DNA of 64,000 nucleotides from Scylla paramamosain (GCF_035594125.1 NC_087191.1:5815467-5879466); one strand, 5' to 3'. Positions 13,539 to 25,216 are shown, counted from the first letter of the stretch. Notes: generated by a model not told the origin, from the sequence alone. Numbers and translations are program-made.

Positions 13539-14388
13539 TTAATGAAAAAAAAAAAAGCCCTGGAGTGCAGTTACCTCCCGCTCAAGTGTTCCGGCCAAAA
13601 TCCGAACACCCTGTCGTGATAAATGCACTCCATCCCTGGCGTGCAAGGTGTCCCTACCATAAAAGAGGTCCCAGTCGTCGATGAACGTCCATCTCTTACA
13701 ATGATTCGCATTCCTGCGATTCACTGTAGTAGCCCGGGATAGCCACTCAGCACCAACTCCCCTCCTCGGCTAGACACCACATACCACAGGCATCCCTCCC
13801 TTGTCCCTAATCCTATCCAAAGCCTTTCGAAACCTCCCGAACAGCTCCTCACTCCTGACCTTAACAAGGTCATTCCCTCCCGCTTTGAGAAAAACAATGG
13901 GCTTTTTCCTATAATTTTCCAAGCACGTGTCTAGCCTATCAGCTGCCTTCCCTATCCCAGCCCCCGGCAAACACACCCTCGACCTACGCTTCCTGTCTCT
14001 GGCATAAAGCGCACCGTCTAAGTGCCTAACCTGACTATCTCCAAGCACAAGCACTAATTGCGTCTGCCCCCTCCTCCTTGTCTCCTGCCACATCCACCTC
14101 CTCCTCCTTCAATCCCTTCAGCACACTGAAGGGATTATTTGTCTCCACGCAAGACGCCCTGAGGACCTTAAGCCTCTTGCCGCCTCTGCACTTAAACGAT
14201 CCTCCCACAGGTGCTGAGATCCTCTCAGAGAACTCAACCTGCAGGTCTGAGATCCTCTCACGAAACTCAGCCTGCACCTCTGAGATCCTATGATGGAACT
14301 CAGCCTCCACCTCCGAGAACTTCGCAACGAAGGCCTCGAGAACAGGAGAACTAGCACAACCATACGACTGAGCAACACAAGGCGCCAT
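13539..14388 (-). pseudogene. CR1-1 ORF1: coiled coil plus SGNH/GDSL esterase-like domain
   Basis: From the ATG at 14388 the frame starts MAPCVAQSYGCASS. It is followed by a coiled-coil-like repeat in which FxERIS/FxHRIS units recur about every 11 residues (residues about 25-60). After a frameshift near 14080 comes LVLVLGDSQVRHLDG (SGNH block I, nucleophile Ser), FLKAGGNDLVKV (block III, Gly and Asn) and, at about 13640-13600, ARDGVHLSRQG (block V, Asp and His). Some CR1 elements are known to carry an esterase domain of this kind in ORF1. All four catalytic blocks are visible, but the frame is broken between them. Confidence 0.82.
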
Positions 14389-14483
14389 GTCTACACTAGC
14401 CAGCTATAGCGTTAGGTCACTGCTCACTAAACACGTTCGCTAGGAACCCTGACATGAAACTGAGGAACCCTAACCTGAGACTG

Positions 14484-14759
14484 AAGTTAAGGAAGGTACC
14501 ATCATAGATGAAGTTGTAAATAATATCATAGACATCAAGGAAGCAATTGAAAGTAGCTGTATAATAGAATTAAAAATTTGTATCAATAGAAAATTGGGGA
14601 GAAGGTTGCCCAACACCAGGTTTATTCAGTTTAACACAGTAACTTATGAGAATCAATTGTCATCTGATGGGGTACACTTTACAGAAGAGAAAGACCTAAT
14701 CCATGACAAAATTGTTCCATACATCAGGGAACATCTTTTAGATAATGAACCAGAGTAAG
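14484..14759 (+). pseudogene. SGNH-hydrolase-like C-terminal fragment
   Basis: A 91-codon open frame ends at the TAA at 14757. It reads KEGTIIDEVVNNII...KLGRRLPNTRFIQF...LSSDGVHFTEEKDLI...REHLLDNEPE. SDGVHFTEEG-like text is the typical last block (Asp-x-x-His) of SGNH/GDSL hydrolases, preceded by the usual helix and strand. It lies on the plus strand between the CR1-1 5' end and gypsy-2 gag, so it is not part of CR1-1. It has no start codon and no block I. It may belong to the gypsy-2 leader or be a separate ORF1 scrap. Confidence 0.5.
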
Positions 14760-14879
14760 GAGCATTAGTGGTGGTTATGTTATCCGACAATTTACTGTTT
14801 ACCCCATCTCAGTAAGTTAAAAGGAATCGAATCCTTACTGGAAACTAACCTATCACTAAAGTCCATCTCTATCTAGACA

Positions 14880-15790
14880 ACATGGATCCCATGGAGTCAG
14901 AATTTAAGGCAGAGAAAACCCATCAGCTGACAATGGAGGATTTACAAACTAAAAATAACTGCCTTTTGCGAGATAATTGCTCATCAGAATGACACAATTG
15001 AAAATTTGAATAGAAGGATGGCTTCACCACTCAAGGCTTCAGTCACTTGCCCTTCTGCCTAATTTTTAGTAAAACCTCAGGATATCCCATAACTGTCCTT
15101 ACATGATTTAGAGGGTATGGAAGCAGGAGAAAAGTTACATATGTTCTTGGACAGGGTAGAATTCATTTAAACAGATGGTGAAGCTAGAGTGCAGACTGCC
15201 AAGACTAAATTTAGCTCTCAAATTGCTTTGTTAGAACAAAATTAACAACAAAAAAGTTTGTGTCAAACCTGGGATTCCCTTAAAACTTTTCTTCAAAATG
15301 AATTTACCACTGATATGAATTTTGACATGGCATGGCAGCAACTTGAAGAGCTGCAATATTACTTGGGAAATTTTCTTTACTCGTTTAATCACAAATTTTG
15401 ATATCAACATGCGGTAATAGAAATCAATTTCCCTACAGAAAAATTTCCAAGTAGAGACCAAATAATAAAAAAGAAAGCTTTGTCGTGGATTGCCACCCGA
15501 GTCCCGAGAAAATCTGGAGGCCTTCTTAGAAGAGAGTTACCTTCTAACTAAATTTATAGATAGAATTGAACATAAGAGACAGTTCCTTTTAGTAAAGTCA
15601 TATTCAGACGTGTATGCAGTAAACAAAAGGTAAAAAAAAAACAAAATTGAACAAGTGAAAACTGCCCGTGATCAGAATGCATTACTAATCCAAATTAAAG
15701 AATTGTCAAGGAAAATGTAAGGTCTGATGAAGGAAGGTAATGCACTTGCTGCTGTAACAGTAATCATGACACCCAGGAGTGCTGGTGGCC
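14880..15790 (+). pseudogene. gag remnant of gypsy-2 with CCHC zinc knuckle
   Basis: Starts near ATG 14881 (MDPMESEFKAEKTHQLTMED). Frames broken by stops and indels include LHDLEGMEAGEKLHMFLDRV, LKTFLQNEFTTDMNFDMAWQQLEELQYYL (a gag-like helical region), and FPSRDQIIKKKALSWIATR. At 15741-15782 the frame reads CTCCCNSNHDTQEC, exactly CX2CX4HX4C, the nucleocapsid zinc knuckle that binds element RNA. The protease follows 85 bp downstream. At least six stops or frameshifts occur. Confidence 0.8.
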
Positions 15791-15867
15791 ACCAAAGACC
15801 AGGTACCGTAGTTGACTAACGCGGAAATACCTACCCTATTATATCCATCATTGTAAACCAATGATTA

Positions 15868-16305
<438 letters not shown>

Positions 16306-16839
16306 AGAAATGACTTCTATCTTACCAGTTTTGTCCAGAAAAGGGGACGAGTAGAAAGAGTCACTGTCATTTCTTACAAACCTAACACCTCAGCTCAGGG
16401 GTGACCAAAAAGTGAATCTGCCCTTTACCAATCAAAATTCATTCCAATCCATGTTAAGGAAAATCCAGGAACTAATGTAATTATCCATCCAGAAAAGAAC
16501 ACCAAGTGTACTCCATTTCCATTTTGTACCTCAGTAAATGAGCAACAACAAATGTACTTACCCAGTGGAAATCCATGTGAAGTTCACATTAAAATTTTTC
16601 TAGGAACTTATTTAGGGTCTTAAGAAGTGTAGATGAGGCAAAGGTATTTCCAACTAATGCCATACAAAACGATTTAATGCCATACATGCACCAAACCGAA
16701 ACTAAGGCCAGTAGAGAGGAAAGACTAAGACAGTTACTAACAGCCATTCAGTGGAAACACCTAACCAAAACCCAAAGGAGAATCTCAGCTCAATTGTTCT
16801 GAAATATAATAAATAATTCATTCTTGACTCAAATAAAAT

Positions 16840-17690
16840 TGGAACTTTTCACCTACCACCTGCAAAAATTAATATTTCCAACCCAACACCAGTAAGAGAA
16901 CTCAGGTATAGATACCCGGTAGCTGCGAAAGAGATCATAGCGGACATACTGAGAGAAATGGAAGAGAAACAGATAACAGAAACATCAATAGCAGCATGGC
17001 TTAGTTCCATAGTTTTAGTCAATAAACCTGATGGAAACAAAAGGATGTTGCTGAATTATAGGGCAGTAAATCAGCATTCAGCGGCCGATATTTATCCCCA
17101 TATCATGGCTGGAAGAATTATTGGAAACAGCGGCGAGTCATAAGTATTACGCCACTCGAGATTTAAAAGAAGCATATTTTCAGGTAACCTTACATGAGGA
17201 CAGTCGTGACGTCACCACCTTCAGTGGCGTCTCCTTGTATAGATTTAGGAGACTCCCTTTTGGACTTTCTTGGCCCCACTAGTAAGAGGTTGGGTCAGAA
17301 ATTACCTTGGTGACGTCATTGTGTAGGTCCATGATTTTAACACTCTAACCACCAGATAAGATAAACTATTTCAAAAATTAACTGAGAATGGAGCAAAATT
17401 AAACCTTTCTAAGTATACATTTGGACAAGCTGAGGTAAAATTCGCAGGTGACATTGTTTCAGAAAACGGCTGTCGTCCAGACTGCAAATGTAGAGGCAGT
17501 AGTGAGGATGAAACCTCCCACTAAAGTAAAGGAAGTACGACGTTTCATTGGCATGTGCGGGTTTTATAGGAAACTTTCAAAATATCGCTAAGGTTGCTGT
17601 CCCATTCACTAGCTTGACCAAATCAAATGGGCAATTTAAGTGGACCTAAGAATGCCAACAGTTTTTTTAAATCATTAAAACAAAATTAGC
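16840..17690 (+). pseudogene. reverse transcriptase remnant of gypsy-2
   Basis: Reads FHLPPAKINISN, RYRYPVAAKEIIADILREME, SSIVLVNKPDGNKRMLLNYRAVNQHS, YPHIMAG, then RDLKEAYFQVTLHEDSRDV (the first catalytic Asp region), FRRLPFGLS, and a YLGDVIV box at 17303-17323, where the normal YLDD motif has lost its first Asp. The thumb follows: LFQKLTENGAKLNLSKYTFGQ, EVRRFIGMCGFYRKL. Several frameshifts and stops, plus the altered active site, show it is dead. It is followed by the RNase H. Confidence 0.88.
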
Positions 17691-17700
17691 AAAGGGCCCT

Positions 17701-18084
17701 GTGTTGGTAAGAGCAAATTTCTCGAAAAAGGTCATAATCATCACTGATGCAAGCAATACTCATGTTGGGGGAATACTTAACCAAATTCAAGATGATGGTA
17801 ATATTTCAGACATCGGGTATTTTTCCAGGAAACTTAAAGCTGCAGAAAACAGATACTTGACCTGGACAACATTCTCCCAATTTACAAAGTATGAGGATTA
17901 TGTGAGAAAACAAAATGATGGCAGTGTAAATTTCAACCTTGTAGTTCCAAGATGCTTTAAGAAGGAGGTCCTTACATTTGCACATGTTAAATCAGGTAGG
18001 GTCGGCCCCTACCGAGTGATGGAAGTGTTGAGAGAAGAAGGCGCTTATTTCCTTATAAACTTGTTTAATGGGCAGACTCTCTAG
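17701..18084 (+). pseudogene. RNase H start fused to integrase C terminus (gypsy-2)
   Basis: One open frame of 127 codons. Residues 1-57 (VLVRANFSKKVIIITDASNTHVGGIL...YFSRKLKAAENRYL) are the start of RNase H with the catalytic Asp. From about residue 60 (FTKYEDYVRKQNDG...NLVVPRCFKKEVLTFAHV) the text is the linker before the integrase zinc-binding domain, and from residue 98 (GRVGPYRVMEVLREEGAYFLI) it is the integrase C-terminal barrel. The rest of RNase H and the whole integrase core are missing, so two in-frame deletions have fused distant parts of pol. A short basic tail, PADKVKPYWGRGEWV, follows after a stop. Confidence 0.82.
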
Positions 18085-18600
18085 CGCCCTGCAGATAAAG
18101 TAAAACCTTACTGGGGGAGGGGTGAGTGGGTGATGGAACCTCAGGAAATTAGAGTACTAGAGACTCAGCAGGATTAAGTCCCTGCCAGAATGAGGAGACC
18201 TCCCATAAGGTACATAGAAGGGTGCCATATTACTCGTAGTTTTAAGGTGTAAGAGTAGGTAGTGGTGGTTGTTATGTTGGGTGCCTCTCAGCAGACCCAG
18301 AGTCTGAAAGAAAGAAAGAGAAAAAGGGCTGAAAAGAAGGAAAAAGAAATTCTCGTACTACGATTACAAAACAAAAGGATCCTCCTATGGAGAAAAGTTC
18401 AGAGACCTTGTCTTCTGTTTTATGGTTAAGTTTTAGACCCCCAACCATACATATCCCCGAAAACACACCGTCTTGACCTCACACGGGAAGGACGTGTGAC
18501 CTCAGACGCTCTAGAGCAGCCTCGGCCAGCATGTTGGCCTTCCCCGCCCGCTATTGATAGTGACCTCAGTTTTTTTTTTTTTTTTTTGTCTGTTTTCAAC
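18085..18600. other. gypsy-2 3' region, no LTR identified
   Basis: After the pol remnant the plus strand reads RRPPIRYIEG and stops. It then becomes A/G-rich (18300-18400) and ends in a 20-bp T tract at 18569-18588. A GGTGGTTGTTATGTTGGG near 18265 is faintly like the sequence at 14766, but the two do not extend into a convincing LTR pair. Confidence 0.4.
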
Positions 18601-18962
18601 TTTTAGTTTTTAGTTTTAGGCTCGCCCTGGTTGTTGTAGTTGTGAACACATTTAGCGAATGCGTATCGATACATAAAGAATAATGAGTGCTTCAGTGCAA
18701 ACGTACGAACGGAACTACCTCCTGCGTCGTAGGCGAGCGAGGATCCGGTTACCCGCCGCCCAACGTGATACAGTGCCTTAAGACCTTGAAACTATTTCGG
18801 AACCGCGGATCGAGAGGAGGTAAAAATGTGGTGCGTCCCATCAAGGTAGTGACCTCCAGTGCCAGAGAAAACCGCAGGGTGGAGAAGAGGGAATACAAAC
18901 ACTTTGAAGTGCCGCGTGTGTTGTATAGTCTTTCCTCTCTCCTCTTATTTTTTATTTATTTA
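18601..18962 (+). mobile_element. LINE-C 5' part, left of the LINE-A copy 2 insertion
   Basis: A short frame at 18683-18781 encodes MSASVQTYERNYLLRRRRAR then IRLPAAQRDTVP, a basic N terminus. A second frame continues with CLKTLKLFRNRGSRGGKN and RPIKVVTSSARENRRVEKRE. Basic, Arg-rich text of this kind typically precedes the endonuclease in single-ORF LINEs. The endonuclease starts at 22250 on the other side of LINE-A copy 2, so the two halves probably formed one element before that insertion. Confidence 0.6.
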
Positions 18963-21900
18963 TTTTTTTTTTTTATGTAGGAAGGACACTGGCCAAGGGC
19001 AACAAAAATCTAATAAAAAAATGTCCACTGAAATGCCAGTCCCATAAAAGGGTCAAAGCAGTGGTCAAAAATTGATGAATTTAGTTAGTCTTGAAACCTC
19101 CCTCTTGAAGGAATTCAAGTCATAGGAAGGTGGAAATACAGAAGCAGGCAGGGAGTTCCAGAGTTTACCAGAGAAAACGATGAATGATTGAGAATACTGG
19201 TTAACTCTTGCGTTAGAGAGGTGGACAGAATAGGGGTGAGAGAAAGAAGAAAGTCTTGTGCAGCGAGGCCGTGGAAGGAGGGGAGGCATGCAGTTAGCAA
19301 GATCAGAAGAGCAGTTAGCATGTAAATAGCGGTAGAAGACAGCTAGATATGCAACATTGCGGCGGTGAGAGAGAGGTTGAAGACAGTCAGTTAGAGGAGA
19401 GGAGTTGATGAGACGAAAAGCTTATGATTCCACCCTGTCTAGAAGAGCAGTATGAGTGGAACCCCTCCAGACATGTGAAGCATACTCCATACATGGACGG
19501 ATAAGGCCCTTGTACAGAGTTAGCAGCTGGGGGGGGTGAGAAAAACTGGCGGAGACGTCTCAGAACACCTAAATTCATAGAAGCTGTTATAACTAGAGAT
19601 GAGATGTGAAGTTTCCAGTTCAGATTATAAGTAAAGGACAGACTGAGGATGTTTAGTGTAGAAGAGGGGGACAGTTGAGTGTCATTGAAGAAGAGGGGAT
19701 AGTTGTCTGGAAGGTTGTGTCGAGTTGATAGATGGAGGAATTGAGTTTTTGAGGTATTGAACAATACCAAGTTTGCTCTGACCCAATCAGAAATTTTAGA
19801 AAGATCAGAAGTCAGGCGTTCTGTGGCTTCCCTGCGTGACAAGTTTACCTCTTGAAGGGTTGGACGTCTATGAAAAGACGTGGAAAAGTGCAGGGTGGTA
19901 TCATCAGCGTAGGAGTGGATAGGACAAGAAGTTTGTTTTAGAAGATCATTAATGAATAATAAGAAGAGAGTGGGTGACAGGACAGTACCCTGAGGAACAC
20001 CACTGTTAATAGATTTAGGAGAAGAACAGTGACCGTCTACCACAGCAGCAATAGAACGGTCAGAAAGGAAACTTGAGATGAAGTTACAGAGAAGGATAGA
20101 AACCGTAGCAGGGTAGTTTGGAAATCAAAGCTTTGTGCCAGACTCTATCAAAAGCTTTTGATATGTCCAAGGCAACAGCAAAAGTTTCACCAAAATCTCT
20201 AAAAGAGGATGACCAAGACTCAGTAAGGAAAGCCAGAAGATCACCAGTAGAGCGGCCTTGACGGAACCCATACTGGCGATCAGATAGAAGGTTGTGAAAA
20301 AAAAGTGATAGATGTTCAGGAATCATCCTGTTGAGGATAGATTCAAAAACTTTAGATAGGCAGGAAATTAAAGGAATAGGACGGTAGTTTGAAGGATTAG
20401 AACGGTCACCCTTTTTAGGAACAGGTTGAATGTAGGCAAACTTCCAGCAAGAAGGAAAGGTAGATGTTGACAGACAGAGCTGAAAGAGTTTGACTAGGCA
20501 CGGTGCAAGCACGGAGGCACAGTTTCGGAGAACAATAGGAGGGACCCCATCAGGTCCATAAGCCTTCCGAGGGTTTAGGCCAGCGAGGGCATGGAAAACA
20601 TCATTGCGAAGAATTTTAATAGATGGCATGAAGTAGTCAGAGGGTGGAGGAGAGGGAGGAACAAGCCCAGAATCGTCCAAGGTAGAGTTTTTAGCAAAGG
20701 TTTAAGCAGAGTTCAGCTTTAGAAATAGATGTGATAGCAGTGGTGCCATCTGGTTGAAATAGAGAAGGGAAAGAAGAAGAAGCAAAGTTATTGGAGATAT
20801 TTTTGGATAGATGCCAGAAATCATGAGGGGAGTTAGATCTTGAAAGGTTTTGACATTTTCTGTTTATGAAGGAGTTTTTGGCTAGTTGGAGAACAGATTT
20901 GGCATGGTTCCGGGCAGAAATATAAAGTGCATGAGATTCTGGTGATAGAAGGCTTAAGTACCTTTTGTGGGCCACCTCTCTATCATGTATAGCACGAGAA
21001 CAAGCTGTGTTAAACCAAGGTTTAGAAGGTTTAGGACGACAAAAAGAGTGAGGAATGTATGCCTCCATGCCAGACACTATCACCTCTGTTATGCGCTCAG
21101 CACACAGAGACGGGTGTCTGGCACGGAAGCAGTAGTCATTCCAAGGAAAATCAGCAAAATACCTCCTCAGGTCCCCCCAACTAGCAGAGGCAAAACGCCA
21201 GAGGCAAATTCGCTTAGGGGGATCCTGAGGAGGGATTGGAGTGATAGGACAAGATAAAGATATGAGATTGTGATCGGAGGAGCCCAACGGAGAAGAAAGG
21301 GTGACAGCATAAGCAGAAGGATTAGAGGTCAGTAAAAGGTCAAGAATGTTGGGCGTATCTCCAAGACGATCAGGAATACGAGTAGGGTGTTGCACCAATT
21401 GCTCTAGGTCATGGAGGATAGCAAAGTTGTAGTCTAGTTCACCAGGATGGTCAGTGAAGGGAGAGGAAAACCAAAGCTGGTGGTGGACATTGAAGTCTCC
21501 AAGAATGGAGATCTCTGCAAAAGGGAAGAGGGTTAGAATGTGCTCCACTTTGGAAGTTAAGTAGTCAAAGAATTTCTTATAGTCAGAGGAGTTAGGTGAG
21601 AGGTATACAGCACAGATAAATTTAGTATGAGAATGACTCTGTACTCGTAGCCAGATGGTGGAAAACTCGGAAGATTCAAAAGCGTGGGCACGAGAGCAAG
21701 TTAAGTCATTGGATCGAAAATGAGGATAGAGAAAGTAGGAGGGAACAGAAAAGGAGCTACTGTTAGTTGCCTCAGACACCTGAGTTTCAGTGAGGAAAAG
21801 AAGATGAGGTTTAGAAGAGGAGAGGTGGTGTTCTACAGATTGAAAATTAGATCTTAGACCGCAAATGTTGCAGAAGTTAATGAAGAAAAGTTGAGGGGGT

Positions 21901-22244
21901 GTCAAGACACTTAGGATCGTTGACAGAAAGGCAGTCCGACCTGGGGACATTTATGGTCCCCTCCCCAGATGGGGACTCCGAGGCTGGTGTAGGAGTCGCC
22001 ATTATGATTTTAAAATTTTTGAGTGAAGGGTGTGTGTGTTATTAGGTGCTTGTAGTCTTGTGTGGAGGAAGAGAGTTGTCTTTAGAGGGCAGGCTGTGAC
22101 TGCCCCTTTGTGTTGTGAGATACAAAGGGAAATGATCAGTGAGGTCACAGCTGGGTTTAATGATAAGTTCACAGCACCCCCTGAAGAATGCTTTAGACCT
22201 CACTGGGAGTAATTATCGTTTCGGCAGGTGTCCACTGCCTCCTC
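18963..22244 (-). mobile_element. LINE-A copy 2, full length
   Basis: A complete minus-strand copy, about 3.28 kb. The poly(A) tail appears as the T run at 18963-18974 followed by ATGTAGGAAGGACACTGGCC. The 5' end is the conserved GAGGAGGCAG start at about 22244. Structure: about 240-bp 5' UTR, one ORF, 3' UTR of about 100 bp. No ORF1 precedes the endonuclease. It sits between the two parts of LINE-C. The ORF is interrupted by frameshifts. Confidence 0.93.
19065..22003 (-). pseudogene. LINE-A copy 2 ORF: endonuclease and reverse transcriptase
   Basis: Start ATG near 22002 (MATPTP in other copies); a one-base loss in a C run near 21900 shifts the frame. The main block 21950-20691 holds the AP endonuclease: [19 protein letters not shown] (Glu at residue 55), [11 protein letters not shown] (151-154), [12 protein letters not shown] (catalytic Asp-His at 226-227). 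A 9-residue in-frame gap precedes NDLTC. Next, 20680-20084 has [47 protein letters not shown] and [14 protein letters not shown]. The block 20043-19387 has INSGVPQGTVLSPTLF and the catalytic SYADDTTLH. The C-terminal region near 19289-19065 ends KREVSRLTKFINF. The best fit is the Jockey/CR1/L2 group of LINEs. Confidence 0.93.
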
Positions 22245-23873
22245 CTAGTAAATTTAATGCGACGTCTCTGGCCAACTAGATGGACGAGTTGATTGTGACG
22301 GTGAGTTCTACTTGTGCGGACATTGTAGTGGTTACTGAGGCGTGGCAGATTGTTCCTGAGGTGTGCATGATGCAGGACTACCAGCTCTACCATCACCTCA
22401 GGACAAGACGCAGGGAGGGGGGGAGTGGCCGTTTTCTGCCGCTCTGCCCTCAGCCCCTCACACCTCCCTGTCGATATTCCTGCCGGAGTAGAGGCCCTGT
22501 GGGTGAGAGTTACGCCTCCCTGCCATCCCAGTAACACAGCCTTCATCATCGTGCGCGTAGTGTACCACCCCCCACCGAGCCACCACAGCACAGTTACTCA
22601 CCACTCACATCATTGACACTGCTGATGCCCTGAGGGTGAGGTATCCTGCCGCCAATCTGGTCATCTGTGGGGACTTTAACAGATTAGATATCAGCGATAT
22701 CCTACACCAGCTACACCTCGCCCAAGTCGTGGACTTTCCCACCCACCAGCAAGCCATTCTCGACCTTATATTGACAGACCTGGGCCAGCAGTACTCGCCC
22801 TCCAAGCCGCTGCCTCCCATGGGATGGAGCATAAACCTCTCCATACTGTGGACACCCACACCCACCACCTCGACACCCCGGTCAGCTGTCACCAGGATCC
22901 ACCGCCCCATGCCTGACTCAGCCATGAGGGAGTTTGGGCAGTGGTTGACACAACACCCGTGGAACGAGGTGCTGGATGTGCAGGACGTCCACTTAAAATG
23001 GCACAATTACGTCGCCACCACCACAGAAGCCTTCCACCGCTACTTCCCAGCCAAGAGCGTCACAGTGCACCTGTCTGATGTCCTCTGGATGACGGCCCAT
23101 ATTAAAAGACTCACGTCAGCGGACCTGAGCGTTCCACTCCTGCCCGGTCCTATATAGGAAACTAAGAAACAGAGTGATCAGGGAGATTAAGGCTGCCGAG
23201 GCAAGCTATTACCCGGACAAGATACACCACCTCAAGCTGGCCAACAATAGACAGTAGTACGCTAAGATCAAAGCGTTGTGTGGCCTACAAAAGCACATTT
23301 CATCTCTTCCTTGCACCTCTCACCTTCCTGCTAATCTCGCGGCTCAGGCGATGAACGATCACTTTGCCGCTATCTGTCAGACCTTTCCTCCCCTCCACAC
23401 CACTCCCCTTCCTGCCTATCTTCCCGCTCCCTCCCCTCCCCCCATTGTCCAGGCGATGGATGTTTTTAAGAGAATACTTAAATTCAAATCAAGATCCACC
23501 ACTCGCACTGACCTTCCTATAAAAAATTTACAAGGAGTTTGCTATAGAGCTAGCAACACCGTTATGCTCCATAATAAACACCTCTCTCTCCCAACACTCT
23601 TGCCCTGCAGACTGGAAAACATCTTACGTCACCCCCATTCCCAAACATCCAGTCCACAGGCACTCAATGACCTCAGGCCAGTCTCTATCACCCCCATCCC
23701 TAGCGTTATTTGTGAATATTTTGTGTATGACTGGGTCTACACCAAATTTTGTAATACCGTGGATGTCAGACGGTTTGGAAATATTACAGCCACTTCCACC
23801 TCCCATTACCTGACCAGCTTCCTTGAATTCATCTACAGCCACCTGGATAAGCGAAACACCTCTATAGCTGAAG
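22245..23873 (+). pseudogene. LINE-C endonuclease/RT fragment, right of LINE-A copy 2
   Basis: Begins with FNATSLAN-stop-MDELIVTVSS then DIVVVTEAW, the endonuclease start with its Glu. After frameshifts: WVRVTPPCHPSN, ANLVICGDFNRLDI (catalytic GDFN, about 22670), QQAILDLILTDLGQQY. The region 23276-23890 holds KHISSLPCTSHLP, LNDLRPVSITPIPSVICE (RT block 2) and GNITATSTSHYLTSFLEFIYSHLDKRNTS, just before the F/A-D-K-A-F-D catalytic block, which is missing. This is a third LINE family, distinct from LINE-A and CR1; I cannot name its clade with confidence. It ends abruptly at CR1-2. Confidence 0.8.
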
Positions 23874-25187
23874 TTAAGCTGACAGGTCTATAATTAGACG
23901 CTAAAATTTTATCTTCTTTCGTAAAGATGGGTACTACATTAGCCTGCCTCCATATTACTGGTACCTCACCCGACTCCAGTGATTTCCTAAAGATAGAAAC
24001 TAACGCCTCACTAATAATCTGTTTGCATTCCTTAAGTACTCTGGGATATTTTTCATCTGGTCCTAGTGTCTTTAACTTTTTTTTGTCTATCTATCTCCTG
24101 TTCCACTATCTCCCTAGTTATGGAAATATCTGTCAGCTTCTCATTCTCATCTGCTCTAAACACCTATTCACTATCTGGCATATCGTGCATGTTTTCCTGG
24201 GTGAAGACAATTAGAAAATACTCATTCAGAAGTTTACTAATCTCCTCCCCAGAACTAACCAGCTCCCTATCTGCTGCCTTTAATGGACCTATAGTATCCT
24301 TATTCTTCGTCCTGTATGCCTGATAAAATCCTTTGGGGTCTGTCTTTGGCTGGCTGGCTACCTTTATTTCATAATTGCCCTTGGCTTTCCTCGTTAACTT
24401 CCTGACTGTTCTAACTAATTCATTATATTGTGACCTTAAAACTTCTTCACCTGCCCTTAATCTAATATATATACTTCTCTTACGCCCTATATAATGCTTT
24501 AACCTAGCAGCCGTCCATTTAGGGTCATTTTTCTGTCACCTTATTGCCAGTTACCTTATTGTCAGTTGCTAACTGACCTCTATGAACTTTACGAAATATT
24601 TATACAATTCATCTACGTTTACCTCACCTAATCCCTTCATCTCGGCCCCTATCATCCTCTCCACTCCCTCATCCACTCGCCTCAACCTCACCTCTCTCAT
24701 TTCAGCATGAACTGACATTCCAACATACTCGCACCTATCTCCCCCTTCCTCTTTCCTCCGCCCCTTCCGGACACATCTTCCCTCCTCTTGTCCTACACCC
24801 TCACGCCTCACATCACCTCTCTCATCCTGCCTTATCTCTCTGAACTCCGTCCCTGACCTGACCTCACCCTGCATCCGTTGCCAGTCCACTCCTTAGAGGT
24901 ACCTTTTTAATTCCTCAAAATCTGCTCTCTTAAAGTCAGGTATTTTACTAGTATTTTTGCTTCTAAAAGTTTCTTTCCATTCTAAATTGTACCTAATTTC
25001 CCTATGGTCACTGTTACCTAGCTGTCCTCCAACCTCTACTTGCGTGACTGCTTCCTTCCTGTTACTAAGAATTAAATCTAGAATATTATTCGCCTCGTGG
25101 GTTCTACGACCCACGAGGCGAATAATTATCCTGAATTACCTTAAGCAATTCCTCTGCTTCCTTGTTACCCACCATAAGACTCCAGTC
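23874..25187 (-). mobile_element. CR1 fragment (CR1-2), minus strand
   Basis: Aligns with CR1-1 at about 11130-12450. From 25187 downward it encodes NILDLILSNRKEAVTQVEV then GQLGNSDHREIRYNLEW, the C-terminal endonuclease block with Ser-Asp-His. A linker follows, then the first RT blocks as far as NYRPVSLTS. The RT catalytic region and the 3' tail are missing. The low-coordinate break falls at the same CR1 position as the break in CR1-4 (57634). It contains an 18-bp perfect hairpin not present in CR1-1. Confidence 0.88.
25085..25126. repeat. perfect 18-bp inverted repeat with 6-nt loop
   Basis: Arm 25085-25102 (ATTATTCGCCTCGTGGGT), loop TCTACG at 25103-25108, arm 25109-25126, exact complement. 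CR1-1 at 12355-12400 has unrelated sequence in place of the second arm, so the hairpin is new in this copy. Confidence 0.97.
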
Positions 25188-25216
25188 GATTGAATACTCC
25201 AGTCAGACTCCAGTCG

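Larger units (their letters stand above)
9797..14395 (-). mobile_element. CR1-type LINE, near full length (CR1-1)
   Basis: A minus-strand non-LTR retrotransposon with the CR1 plan: ORF1 with coiled coil and SGNH esterase at 13539-14388, ORF2 endonuclease/RT at 10030-13507, and a 3' UTR ending at about 9797. The 3' tail matches the tails at 61190-61285 and 9165-9262 but stops before the terminal TTCTTATG-type repeats. ORF2 is split by about 590 bp of foreign DNA at 12711-13299. All ORFs are broken. Confidence 0.88.

Noticed and set aside
20967..21257. A recurring 93-96-codon frame ([13 protein letters not shown]...) also at 29844, 54658 and 58631
   Set aside because: It lies antisense inside the LINE-A endonuclease/linker and recurs only because the element does; no independent support.
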